The position numbers and the translations under genes were made by a program. A model generated the notes under the pieces. The model worked only from the letters and a program-made list of their open reading frames with translations, did not search any database and was not told where the DNA came from. A DNA stretch of 64,000 nt, taken from NCBI GenBank assembly GCA_019239895.1, contig JAFAZH010000004.1, positions 1-64,000 of the forward strand, read 5' to 3'. This document shows positions 8,833 to 16,901 of this stretch, in pieces (positions within the stretch are counted from its first letter, which is position 1; every line of letters begins with the position of its first letter). Source of the DNA: Abditibacteriaceae bacterium. GTDB lineage: Bacteria; Armatimonadota; Abditibacteriia; Abditibacteriales; Abditibacteriaceae.

Positions 8833-9269
8833 AATCGTGGATCAGCACTAACAAGTTAATTGGCACAACGCTAATCGCTTTAGCCGTTTTAAATAGCCCA
8901 CCAGCGCACGCCAAACCCGCTAAAACTCTGCCCTGGCGGGCTGCATTTCAGCCTGCACTGATAGAGGCCAAGCGCACGCATAAGCCGCTCATGGTCTTCT
9001 TTCACGCTAGTTGGTGTACCTACTGCCATGTCATGGACGACAAGACCTTCCCCACCACCAGCGTCATCGCCGCCTCCCAGAAATGGATTCCCGTGCGCTT
9101 AGATGAAGATCAGAATCAGGCTGTTAGCAAGAAATATCAGGTCAATGGCGATTTACCGACTATCTTGTTGTTAAAACCTAATGGAGCCTTAGCAGGTCGA
9201 GTCAAAGGCTTTCAAAGCCCAACCACCTTAATCAAAGCTATGAATGCGGCTTATGCTAAAGCGAAATGA
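8829..9269 (+). CDS. Exported thioredoxin-fold protein with CTYC motif
   Basis: A 146-residue thiol-disulfide protein. A signal peptide (hydrophobic LIGTTLIALAVLN, cleavage near AHA-KPAK) sends it outside the membrane. The thioredoxin-like domain has a WCTYCHVMDDKTF active site, the typical DsbD-gamma/DUF255-like spacing, and a cis-Pro loop in GDLPTILLL. It overlaps pth by four bases. It is one of four thioredoxin-superfamily genes in this window, together with 14573, 15334 and 16059. It probably reduces or senses periplasmic/extracytoplasmic thiols; the partner is unknown. Confidence 0.85.
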   Translation: MKSWISTNKLIGTTLIALAVLNSPPAHAKPAKTLPWRAAFQPALIEAKRTHKPLMVFFHASWCTYCHVMDDKTFPTTSVIAASQKWIPVRLDEDQNQAVSKKYQVNGDLPTILLLKPNGALAGRVKGFQSPTTLIKAMNAAYAKAK

Positions 9270-9304
9270 GAATGCGGGCCGCTTGAATACAGCGTCTTAG
9301 CAAC

Positions 9305-10459
9305 CTATTCAGTCACCTGCTCTAAAATGGCAAAATCGCCGGGATTCCAGGCTTGGGTGATGATGTAGAGCTTGCCCCCGACCTCGCGCAAGACCGCGTT
9401 GTGGATGTGTTGGAAGTTCTTAAGACCTAATTCCTCCTTGGGCAGTATGGTGGACACTACCTGGTCATTCTCCAAGAAGTAGATGGGAGCGCCTTTGGTG
9501 CGATCTGGCCCATCGAGAGCGGGCACGACCGCATAATTGCCCCAATAGTCAATGTCACAGGCCAGAGTGCCTGCGGGCAAGGTGAGCGTCGAGAGGTAGC
9601 GTCCGTAGCGGCTGAAACGTTCGATGCGCGCATTCGGACGGTCGGCCACATCAATTCGTTTAAGACCAGGCGGCACCGTGATGCTATGGCCGGTGCCGAA
9701 TTTCCCCTCGCCGGTGCCGCGACCTCCAAAGGACAGATCGTTCCAGGTTGCGCTGATCGGGTTGAAGCTTACTTGAGCGGTGAGTACATAATCCAGGTCA
9801 CAGTAGCCCGTGGACACATAGTACAGCCCGTCCAGGTATTCCACACCAGTGGGGGCAAACTTTCCGTTATGGGCAAAATACTCATTGCAGGTCGTGTTAC
9901 CTAGTTCCTGTCCAGCGGTTGGAATACCCAGCGTGTTCAGGAGTTTGCCTTCCAGATTGGTGGTAAAAATCTGTCCGGTCTCGTTGGCAGGAAATACCAA
10001 ATAGGGCGCACCATCAGGCCCGTACCAGATAGTCGTATTGTGCATGTTGACGTTCTTCATCGCTGGCGCTGTTGGCACCAACTGTACCGACTGCATATCG
10101 GCGCTCACCCGGAGAATGCCAGCCCCACGCAGAAAAAAGTAGGTCTCACCCTTACCCGGACGGTGATCCACGGCAGAGCCGCCGTGAGCCGAACGCAACA
10201 CCTTTTTGGCCTCTTCCGGTAGCCGCTCCGAGGTCAGAAACACTTTGAACCGGAACTTGCCCTGGCCACTGACCGGCACCGCCGGTTGCGGATTTGCAGC
10301 GCCCGGCGCTGGAGCCTGGGCCAGCGTCATGGGGGGGTGGCTCGAATTTAGTTGAGCCGCTTCTGGCACGCCATCCGCACGCGCCACACCGCTACTCGCC
10401 ATCATTACACTGAGCGTCATTAATCCGGTACTTACAACCGTTGCAAGTCGCTGTCTCAT
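9305..10459 (-). CDS. Secreted protein with weak beta-propeller-like repeats
   Basis: About 384 residues with a signal peptide (LATVVSTGLMTLSVMMASSGVARA). It has a Pro/Ala linker, then repeated beta-rich segments such as GAPYLVFPANETGQIFTTNLEGKLLNTLGIP and RIDVADRPNARIERFSRYGRYLSTLTLPAG, which look like NHL/SMP30-type propeller blades. The sequence reads as a quinoprotein-like or lactonase-like fold without catalytic residues I can name. The start at 10459 is chosen because AGGAG (complement of 10467-10471) lies seven bases before it; a longer frame opens at 10522. It converges on the thioredoxin gene at 9269. Confidence 0.7.
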   Translation of the reverse strand: MRQRLATVVSTGLMTLSVMMASSGVARADGVPEAAQLNSSHPPMTLAQAPAPGAANPQPAVPVSGQGKFRFKVFLTSERLPEEAKKVLRSAHGGSAVDHRPGKGETYFFLRGAGILRVSADMQSVQLVPTAPAMKNVNMHNTTIWYGPDGAPYLVFPANETGQIFTTNLEGKLLNTLGIPTAGQELGNTTCNEYFAHNGKFAPTGVEYLDGLYYVSTGYCDLDYVLTAQVSFNPISATWNDLSFGGRGTGEGKFGTGHSITVPPGLKRIDVADRPNARIERFSRYGRYLSTLTLPAGTLACDIDYWGNYAVVPALDGPDRTKGAPIYFLENDQVVSTILPKEELGLKNFQHIHNAVLREVGGKLYIITQAWNPGDFAILEQVTE

Positions 10460-10762
10460 TAAGCCTCTCCTGTCCATCTTGGGGATTATTTGGGGGTTCC
10501 TGGCACGGTCACCCGTTGTCAAAGTATAACGTCAATGTAATAGCTTGTAGCCACCCATTGATCCTAAAGGTTTTGGTGTCTTGGCCCGTTAATAGACTCA
10601 AACAATCCCTATAACTAATAATTGAGTCGATACCCACGGCCTTCAGAGTAGCTTAGAGAATGACAATGAAGATGCTCTTTATTATCTACTCGCCAAATAA
10701 TTGCATCTACTATCTATAAGCAGTAATCTATTACTAACTGACATTGAAAGGTAATCAAGGCT

Positions 10763-11434
10763 ATGTGTGCCACTATCCGAAAATTGCGCTGCCAGAAATG
10801 CGGGCACGAGTGGCTGCCGCGCAAGTTTGGACGACCTCAATGGTGTCCACAATGCAATAGCCCCGATTGGGATGAGCCACGCAAACGGCCCCCGATTGCG
10901 GAGCAACGGGCCAATGCCCGCCAGCGCAGGATCGAAGAGGCTAAGCGGCTTTTAGCCGATACGCCACTGCAAATCGCCCCGGCTGTGATTGTGCCCGCAA
11001 CGGTTCAGGTGCCTTTCTTGGATAATCCCCCCGCAGGCCCCTGGAAAGAAGCCATAAACCAGGCGGAAACAATGGGTCTAACCGATGAAATGGCCAAGAC
11101 CCTTAGCTTTAAACCAGGTGACTTAATGGTGTCAGTGCATGGCGAGTCTATGGAAGCGGCGGGCATTCCCGATGGGAGCCAATTGCTGATGCGTCCGCTT
11201 AATGGAAAGAAGCCGCCGTGGGGCGCGGTGGTGCTGGTGCAAGCGGTGACACCTGAAGGTCAATACCTCAGCACCATCAAACACTGGTACACCACACCGG
11301 CAGGTGGGCCAGATTTGCGCGATGGCCGTAATATGCCCTTTTACCTGCCGACAGGTGTGGAGCAAGTGACTCCGGTCGCAGTCATGGTGGGACTTATTGC
11401 TCAACGCTCGTTCAGCTATCGAGAGGAATTATAG
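10763..11434 (+). CDS. Zinc-ribbon protein with LexA-type S24 peptidase domain
   Basis: A 223-residue fusion. Residues 9-36 hold a four-Cys zinc ribbon (CQKCGHEW…WCPQCNSPDW). After a charged linker, the C-terminal half is an S24/LexA-like autoprotease domain: VHGESMEAAGIPDGSQLLMRPL with the catalytic Ser in GESM, and a candidate catalytic Lys in STIKHW. LexA, CI and UmuD are relatives. This protein has no helix-turn-helix; the zinc ribbon could take the nucleic-acid-binding role (inference). It lies divergent from the secreted protein gene and convergent to the pyrophosphorylase gene, with a palindromic element between. Its link to an SOS-like response is untested. Confidence 0.75.
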   Translation: MCATIRKLRCQKCGHEWLPRKFGRPQWCPQCNSPDWDEPRKRPPIAEQRANARQRRIEEAKRLLADTPLQIAPAVIVPATVQVPFLDNPPAGPWKEAINQAETMGLTDEMAKTLSFKPGDLMVSVHGESMEAAGIPDGSQLLMRPLNGKKPPWGAVVLVQAVTPEGQYLSTIKHWYTTPAGGPDLRDGRNMPFYLPTGVEQVTPVAVMVGLIAQRSFSYREEL

Positions 11435-11436
11435 AG

Positions 11437-11548
11437 ATGGGACGCTATGCGGGCGCAACGCTAATTTCATGCGCTATTTAAACGCTATTTATTCAATAGC
11501 GTCCTTTTGCGCTGCGCTGCATAGCGTCGCCCCCGCGTTGCGTCCCAT
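11437..11548. repeat. GGGACGC/GCGTCCC palindromic element, copy 2
   Basis: It opens ATGGGACGC (11437-11445) and closes GCGTCCCAT (11540-11548), with interior GCGCTATTTAAACGC and AATAGCG words. It starts two bases after the stop codon of the S24 gene, sits between convergent genes, and could act as a two-way terminator. Confidence 0.88.
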
Positions 11549-11563
11549 TAAAATTGTTGGTAA

Positions 11564-12619
11564 TTAACGTTTATCCACTGGATCAGGCGGCACGATGGTG
11601 CCATCGAAGATAGCGGCGTCCGAGGCGACTTTGCAGTTGTAGCCGACCACGCAGCGTTCAATATGGGTATTGGCTTGCACCTGCGCACCATCCCAGAGAA
11701 TGGAATGGGCTACTGTCGCGCCTGGTCCCACCACACAACCTGCGCCTAATACTGACTTATCGCTGATGCGCGCTCCGGCTCCAATTTTACAGCCGGGGCC
11801 AAGGACACAGGGGGCAGTGATCTCAGCCTGCGGGTCAATCTCGCAACCCTCGCCAATCCATAAGCCTTCCCCGGTCTGCGGCACAGTTGTTTCCAATTTC
11901 AACAGGTGCTGAAAGAAGTCGTCGTGGCACTCACGATACTCGCGTAGATTCCCAACATCGCGCCAGTAGGTATTCATCTTATAGCCAAAGAAGGGCTTTT
12001 GCTGCTCCAACAGGAACGGGAAGACATTTTTGCCAAAGTCGTGGAACTGACCCGAAGGAATCAGGTCGAGAATCTCCGGTTCAAAAAGGTACACACCGGT
12101 GTTCACTAAATTGCTGGGGGCAGTGCCGGGGGCGGGTTTTTCGACAAAGCGTTGGATACGGCCATCTTCTTCCAATACTACCACACCAAATTGTGAGGGA
12201 TCATCCACGGTGGTCAGGCCGATAGTGGCGATAGCTTCCTTGGATTTATGGAATTGGAGCATAGCCGTGAGGTCTATGTCGGTGAGGTCATCGCCGCCCG
12301 TCACTAAGAACGTTTCATCTTTAGCAAAGAAATGCTTCTCTTCTGCGACCCGCTTCACGCCACCCGCCGTGCCCATTAATTCGGTTTCGCGGTTAAAATG
12401 CATCGTCGCGCCCACCTCATGGCTGTTGAAATAATCCTCAATCTGCGCCGCTAAATAGTGGGTGTTGCAATAAATCTCGTTGAAGCCATGCCGCACTAAG
12501 AGGCGCACGATGTGTTCCATCACGGGCTGGTTGATAATTGGCACCATTGGCTTGGGTACAGTCCGGGTTATGGGGTCGAGGCGGCTACCCACGCCTGCTG
12601 CTAAAATCATTGCTTTCAA
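11564..12619 (-). CDS. NDP-sugar pyrophosphorylase (mannose-1-P guanylyltransferase / glucose-1-P nucleotidyltransferase type)
   Basis: A 351-residue sugar-nucleotide synthase. The N-terminal nucleotidyltransferase domain has LAAGVGSRLDPITRTVPKPMVPI, LMGTAGGVK, the metal-binding TGGDDLTDIDL and NTGVYLFEPE. Residues about 250-345 form a left-handed beta-helix of hexapeptide repeats (IGEGCEIDPQAEI, VLGPGCKIGAGARI, VLGAGCVVGPGATV), as in GDP-mannose pyrophosphorylase-like proteins. The product specificity cannot be read from sequence. It likely feeds envelope glycan synthesis with the neighbouring LCP gene. Confidence 0.87.
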   Translation of the reverse strand: MKAMILAAGVGSRLDPITRTVPKPMVPIINQPVMEHIVRLLVRHGFNEIYCNTHYLAAQIEDYFNSHEVGATMHFNRETELMGTAGGVKRVAEEKHFFAKDETFLVTGGDDLTDIDLTAMLQFHKSKEAIATIGLTTVDDPSQFGVVVLEEDGRIQRFVEKPAPGTAPSNLVNTGVYLFEPEILDLIPSGQFHDFGKNVFPFLLEQQKPFFGYKMNTYWRDVGNLREYRECHDDFFQHLLKLETTVPQTGEGLWIGEGCEIDPQAEITAPCVLGPGCKIGAGARISDKSVLGAGCVVGPGATVAHSILWDGAQVQANTHIERCVVGYNCKVASDAAIFDGTIVPPDPVDKR

Positions 12620-12712
12620 GGCTGCTTTCCTTTCTCAAGATGATACCGTCCATAATACCTACGGTAAGAACCTGTGTTCCATCCTTGGCACCAATAAACA
12701 AATAATACAAAA

Positions 12713-12740
12713 GGCAGAGAGGTTATGTAGCCTCTCTGCC
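12713..12740 (-). terminator. Rho-independent terminator after the LCP gene
   Basis: A perfect ten-base stem GGCAGAGAGG/CCTCTCTGCC with an eight-base loop. On the minus strand it is followed by TTTTGTATTATT. It ends transcription of the upstream 12815-14383 gene. Confidence 0.85.
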
Positions 12741-12814
12741 TGAGCGAATTTCATTCCTAAAAGTAAGCTGAACTGTGCGCTACCGCACCCGGAGAGACGC
12801 GACTAATCACATCT

Positions 12815-14383
12815 CTACTGATTGGAGGAACTATCACTGGAAGAAGACGAGCTTTCCGGCACGGGGACAGGACTCTCCGCAGCACTGCGACTGCTCTCCG
12901 AGCGGGACGAAGAACCTTCGTCCGAAGCGTCACGAGAATGGCGTGGCCGCTTCACATCGTCTGTTCTATGATGGGAACGACGATGGCGACGGGCGTGACT
13001 GGCATCGTTATTATCTTCATCCGCAACGGCTAAGCGGGTGTGCTTACGGTGATTGCTACTTTCGGCAGCAGCCACGACATCCGTGGTATCTTCTTCTTTG
13101 ACGGGAGCTTTGACCTCAGGAGATTCGGCCAGGGTTTTGTCGTCACTGTCCTTGATAACGCCAGCTTCCCGTAAAATCTGCTTGGCACCAGGGCTGGAAT
13201 TATTAGTCGGGCCAAGTTCATCTTCTGTCGTCGAGGGTGAATGGGCCAGAAAATCTTGGGAATTGAACTTGGGGCCAAAAATATAGGCGAGGAGCTTTTT
13301 GTTCTTGGGCCGGTTCAAGGTCAGCGAGCCGCGTGTGCTGTAGACACCAAAAAGCGTTAAGGGCTGAATTTTGGTGGGGTCGCCAATACGCTTGGCAAAG
13401 TAGGCTGCCGAAGCGATAGTCGTATCATTCATGTCCGTCTCGAACTGGCGACGGATTTCTTTAATCATGCCCGGCAAACGCCACTTGGGCATCTGGGCTA
13501 ATTGTTTTGCCAGGGCGCGCATCACCATCTGCTGCCGCCGCATCCGACCCGGATCACCTTCTAAATCCATGCGAAACCGGACAAAGTCATGGGCCTTTTG
13601 GCCGTCCAGCAGTTGCAAACCGGGTTTAAGATGGATATGCAGGTTGCCCCAGTTATCATCATAGTCCAGGTTGCCGCGATAGAGTTTGCCATTCTTGCGC
13701 TTTAAGGCTCCATCTACATTGACCCAGATACCGCCGATGTCATCAATCAGCTTTTTAAAGCCATCGAATTTAATCACGGCATAGTGGTCAATGGTAACGC
13801 CTAACTCATCATGTATCGTCTGCTTGAGTAGTTCCGGGCCACCATACGCATGAGCCGCGTTTAACTTCCCTTTGCGCACATGAAATTCGTTGGGGGGAAG
13901 GTGGACAATCGCATCACGCGGGAAGGACACCATGCGAATGGTGTTTTGCGTCTTATCCAGCGCCATCACAATCATCGAATCACTACGCGCTCTTGTATGT
14001 TTATCCGCGGTGTGCCAGAGGTTACGTCCGCTTTTGCTGAAGATTTCTTTATAGTCAACGTCACGCCCAATCAGCAAGATATTAACATGATCGCTGTTCG
14101 CCTTATCAAAGATAAGATCAGGATTTTCCTTAACTGTTGTATAGGTGTGCCAGTAACTCTGCAAATCCTGTTTGGTCTCCCTACCCTGCGGGGTCAGATT
14201 GAAGTAACCAAGGGCAAACGCCAGGGAACCTACTGTTGTAGCCAGTGCAAAAGTGCCAACACTACGCCAGAAGCGACTGCGCGTGCGAGCCTTTAGTTGC
14301 TTATCAAAGACATCTTTATTAGGAGTTGGTGAAAAATCGTCGTTGGGCTGATCAGTATCTGACTGAAGCGTCTCGTTTGCCAA
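12815..14383 (-). CDS. LytR-CpsA-Psr (LCP) family glycopolymer transferase
   Basis: 522 residues. A cytoplasmic N terminus and one transmembrane helix (FALATTVGSLAFALGYF, about 44-61) lead into the extracytoplasmic LCP domain. Motifs include RSDSMIVMALDKTQNTIRMVSFPRDAIV, KLNAAHAYGGPELLKQTI, IDHYAVIKFDGFKKLIDDIGGIWVNV and HDFVRFRMDLEGDPGRMRRQQ. LCP enzymes attach undecaprenyl-linked polymers to peptidoglycan or protein. The last 120 residues are low-complexity, rich in His/Arg and then Ser/Glu/Pro (ending in a poly-Ser run), probably a disordered tail. The start is TTG 14383 with GGAGG seven bases before it. It is terminated by the hairpin at 12713-12740. Confidence 0.92.
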   Translation of the reverse strand: MANETLQSDTDQPNDDFSPTPNKDVFDKQLKARTRSRFWRSVGTFALATTVGSLAFALGYFNLTPQGRETKQDLQSYWHTYTTVKENPDLIFDKANSDHVNILLIGRDVDYKEIFSKSGRNLWHTADKHTRARSDSMIVMALDKTQNTIRMVSFPRDAIVHLPPNEFHVRKGKLNAAHAYGGPELLKQTIHDELGVTIDHYAVIKFDGFKKLIDDIGGIWVNVDGALKRKNGKLYRGNLDYDDNWGNLHIHLKPGLQLLDGQKAHDFVRFRMDLEGDPGRMRRQQMVMRALAKQLAQMPKWRLPGMIKEIRRQFETDMNDTTIASAAYFAKRIGDPTKIQPLTLFGVYSTRGSLTLNRPKNKKLLAYIFGPKFNSQDFLAHSPSTTEDELGPTNNSSPGAKQILREAGVIKDSDDKTLAESPEVKAPVKEEDTTDVVAAAESSNHRKHTRLAVADEDNNDASHARRHRRSHHRTDDVKRPRHSRDASDEGSSSRSESSRSAAESPVPVPESSSSSSDSSSNQ

Positions 14384-14572
14384 ATTAAACCTCCGTGTCC
14401 ATCCGTTCCAGTGTAATCAGGATTAGGCTACTGGTCAATTCTACGCGCCTTGTTATAGCACCTGTTTTGCGCGTTTACTAACTTCCTGCACTGTGTGGGA
14501 CAACACTTTATTCTGATAAGTTTTGAATCTTAATAAGTTCTTTACGAGCTAAGTTAAAATAAGAGGTGCCGT

Positions 14573-15187
14573 TTAAACCGCGACATCGGGCCGGAATTTG
14601 TTGTAGGACGAGCGCATCCAGCGCACGAAGTCATCGGCTTCGGCATAACCATCGAGGCTGTCCACGCGCTGCCCGCTACTGTCCACGACGACAATAGTGG
14701 GAAAGCCTTCGACATGATAGCGTTGGGTTAAATCTTCGCGTTTATCTCCATCTACTCTAACGGGAATAAAGTTTTGCGACTCGGCGATGACCGAAAAAGC
14801 TTTATAGGTCGTGTTATCCAATTCTTTGCACCAGTGGCACCACTCGGTGGAGAAATCAATCAGCACCGGCTTGTTGGCGGCCTTGGCCTTGGCTAATGCC
14901 TTTTCGTAGTTGGTTTCCCACGTAATATGGGTCAACTTTGGCGTTTGAGGCGCTTGAGCCAGGGCCGACTTGCTGTGTCCTGTCTTATCCTCAGAAGGGG
15001 CAGTCGTTGAAGGCTCAGTCGCTTGGGGCGCGGTAGCTGACTTGGAACCCGGAGCAGTTGATTGGGATGCCTCACGATTGGTTGAGCAGCCAATCAAGCC
15101 ACCCGCCATAAACGCCAAAATTAACAGGCAGGTCGTGCGAATTGATATAGCAGGTTTGCCTACGGTTGAACCAGGAAGCGTGCCCAT
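14573..15187 (-). CDS. Thioredoxin-like lipoprotein with CHWC active site
   Basis: 204 residues. A signal peptide ends in lipobox LIGC (LILAFMAGGLIGCS), then a Thr/Ser/Ala linker of about 60 residues, then a thioredoxin domain with PVLIDFSTEWCHWCKELDNTTYKAF and a cis-Pro loop VEGFPTIVVVD. It is the closest intact homologue in this window to the UGA-interrupted gene at 16059-16559. The segment VLIDFSTEWCHWCK aligns position by position and identifies the UGA with the first active-site Cys. It is co-directional with bcp upstream and is likely an extracytoplasmic reductase. Confidence 0.88.
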   Translation of the reverse strand: MGTLPGSTVGKPAISIRTTCLLILAFMAGGLIGCSTNREASQSTAPGSKSATAPQATEPSTTAPSEDKTGHSKSALAQAPQTPKLTHITWETNYEKALAKAKAANKPVLIDFSTEWCHWCKELDNTTYKAFSVIAESQNFIPVRVDGDKREDLTQRYHVEGFPTIVVVDSSGQRVDSLDGYAEADDFVRWMRSSYNKFRPDVAV

Positions 15188-15333
15188 GAAATATGCCTAC
15201 TTTGGTTCCGCCTTAAAGGTAAAAGACTCAAACCGGGGAACCGCGAAAAGGGACGCTTATAACCAGTTTTCGTTCCCTCAGTTCGTGTCCGCGCCAGCTA
15301 CGATTGCCGGGTTAAGGTTTGACTTTACGCGTT

Positions 15334-15861
15334 CTACTCAAAGCCAGCGCGAACTGCATCCAATACTTGTTGTGCATGACCCAGGGGCGTGACTTTCTCA
15401 AAAATGTGACGCACGATACCCTCTCTATCAATCAGCAAAGTAGTGCGGAGAACACCCGTTACAGGTTTACCGTACATCGTCTTATTGACCAGCAAGCCCC
15501 ACGATTTTATCAACTCGCCACCAAGATCAGCAGCCAGTGGATAGGGTAAGTTTTGATTCTGGATAAAGCGAATATGGGAGCGGATATTATCGCGCGAGAC
15601 GCCCACCACTTGCACATTCTCTTTTTGAAACTCCGGGTAGAGGTCGCGGAACCCACAGACTTCGATGGTGCATCCCGACGTGGCATCTTTGGGATAAAAG
15701 AACAAAACAAGCGATTGCCCTCGCGCACTTTGAGTTGTTAGAGTGCTTTCGCTGATGTCGCCGTTGGCATTGGGCATGGCCATCGGCAGAGAAAAATCTG
15801 GAAGCGGTTGGCCGACTTGCGGCACCAGGGTCGAAGGTTGAGTAGCTTTTGAGTTAGGCAT
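15334..15861 (-). CDS. bcp: Thioredoxin-dependent peroxiredoxin, Bcp/PrxQ type
   Basis: A 175-residue peroxidase that reduces H2O2 and alkyl hydroperoxides. AhpC/TSA fold motifs: GQPLPDFSLP, LVLFFYPKDATSGCTIEVCGFRD (peroxidatic Cys in SGCT, with a resolving Cys five residues later as in atypical two-Cys Bcp), VVGVSRDNIRSHIRFIQ, and RTTLLIDREGIVRHIF. The start at 15861 (MPNSK) is preferred. A GTG further upstream (15915) would place the coding start close to the palindromic repeat at 15921-15992. It is flanked by two thioredoxin-like genes on the same strand, which could supply its electrons. Confidence 0.93.
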   Translation of the reverse strand: MPNSKATQPSTLVPQVGQPLPDFSLPMAMPNANGDISESTLTTQSARGQSLVLFFYPKDATSGCTIEVCGFRDLYPEFQKENVQVVGVSRDNIRSHIRFIQNQNLPYPLAADLGGELIKSWGLLVNKTMYGKPVTGVLRTTLLIDREGIVRHIFEKVTPLGHAQQVLDAVRAGFE

Positions 15862-15920
15862 AATGACTAAAAAGTATTTTAATCTACGCGATAACCTAAT
15901 GCACCCATAAACCACCGAAC

Positions 15921-15992
15921 CCGGAGCGTAAGCGACGGGCTAGACTCATAGCCTCCTCAGACTACCACGAAAGCCCGTCGCTCACGCTCTGG
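15921..15992. repeat. Inverted repeat with AGCGACGGGCT / AGCCCGTCGCT arms
   Basis: The left arm 15921-15941 and right arm 15972-15992 match as reverse complements at 19 of 21 positions around a 30-base loop. The phrase GAGCGTGAGCGACGGGC is one I recall from dispersed repeats in other phyla such as Planctomycetes. It lies in the 15862-16058 spacer. Confidence 0.8.
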
Positions 15993-16058
15993 ATTCGTTA
16001 AGCTCCTCGCCTTCTTTGGCCACTCATCGTTATAAATCTTGGCGACTGACTCTATAAT

Positions 16059-16559
16059 TCAGTGGGCAGCTTGCATTTCTGTCACAAAATCGGCGGGGCT
16101 ATAACCGCCAACATCGCGCTTGCGCTCGTTGCCACTGCTATCTAACCAAACGATGGTAGGGACAGCCTCTATACGATATTGCTCTGACAATGGAAGCTGC
16201 GTATCGGCATTAACCTTAACACTGATGAAATTTTGAGCCTCGTTGATAACGGCTTGATTGGTGTAAGTGTTGGAATCCATCCAACGGCAACTTGGTCATG
16301 TATCGGTATAAAAGTCAACCATAATGGGCTTATTCAGACTACGTGCATTGGCTAAAGCCCAATCGAGGTTTGTCCACGCAATAGCAGTAGCCTGTGGTGT
16401 TGGCGTTAGCATCACTTGCGGTTGAGGCACCCCTGAATTCGCCACGCCGCCATGCGTCAGAGTCAGATAGAGGAACACCACCAATGGTAAGAGCAGGGGC
16501 GCGAATATAATACCTAGACCGTATTTTGGTGGGTTTGTAGTCGTCTCCTGCGATTCCAT
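16059..16559 (-). CDS. Probable selenoprotein: membrane-anchored thioredoxin with UPSC (Sec-x-x-Cys) active site
   Basis: Read through one in-frame TGA (complement of 16296-16298), this is a 166-residue thioredoxin-like protein. An N-terminal membrane anchor (GLGIIFAPLLLPLVVFLYLTL) is followed by a Pro/Thr linker, then PIMVDFYTDT-U88-PSC-RWMDSNTYTNQAV and the cis-Pro loop AVPTIVWLD, ending at a normal stop. Alignment with the paralog at 14573-15187 (VLIDFSTEWCHWCKELDNTTY) puts the TGA exactly on the first Cys of CxxC, with Cys91 as partner. A SECIS-like stem-loop follows at the required distance. GGGAG lies five bases before ATG 16559. The gene would otherwise be called as two fragments (16296-16631 and 16059-16280). 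The alternative is a nonsense-mutated pseudogene. Sec machinery (selA, selB, selC, selD) is not in this window. Confidence 0.65.
16269..16298 (-). promoter_or_regulatory. Candidate bacterial SECIS element
   Basis: On the mRNA, UGA is followed by ten bases, then stem GUUGGA (complement of 16280-16285), loop UGGAU (16275-16279) and stem UCCAAC (16269-16274). The six-base-pair stem, the apical loop beginning 16 nt after UGA and a G within the first two loop bases fit the published bacterial SECIS consensus (loop 16-37 nt after UGA, G in the first two loop positions). A competing CCAA/UUGG hairpin exists. Confidence 0.55.
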
Positions 16560-16560
16560 T

Positions 16561-16812
16561 TCAACTCCCTTTCCACTCTGTGAGCATAGCTTCTTTAATC
16601 TTCTCGGCAATGATTCAGCCAAGCCCTTCATTTGTTAGGAAGTATCCAGGTTCAATAGGGATAAAACTATGGATAAGTGCCCTTAAGCCGTCAGTCAGCA
16701 AAATTAAATCATTTGCATCTTCCTCATTACGCTTAGGTGAACTTTGCCCCCCCTCACCAAACCTCTCAAGTTGTGCTATATCATTAAATACCGTTGCCTT
16801 TCAGGTCAACAT
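16561..16812 (-). pseudogene. UGA-interrupted small ORF directly upstream of the selenoprotein candidate
   Basis: In a single minus-strand frame from ATG 16812 the sequence reads MLT-(TGA)-KATVFNDIAQLERF…NDLILLTDGLRALIHSF…GYFLTNEGLG-(TGA)-IIAEKIKEAMLTEWKGS-stop. The TGAs are at 16801-16803 and 16615-16617. The terminal TGA (16561-16563) ends one base before ATG 16559 of the next gene, as in a coupled operon. The composition looks coding, but no family is recognised. It is most simply a decayed gene. All interruptions are TGA, so recoding cannot be excluded. It fills most of the 16560-16901 spacer; nothing else was seen there. Confidence 0.4.
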
Positions 16813-16901
16813 TTGCGCCTGATGCTGCACCTTACCACGCACTTTAGCGTCACTACATTCCGTTACACTTCAAGTTGAGAGATTAAGGGTTCCGCACACC
16901 G

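Noticed and set aside
16059..16812. Genome-wide reassignment of UGA to Trp
   Set aside because: Many clear genes here end in TGA (for example prs, pth, the 8829 thioredoxin gene), and the UGA in the thioredoxin aligns with Cys, not Trp.
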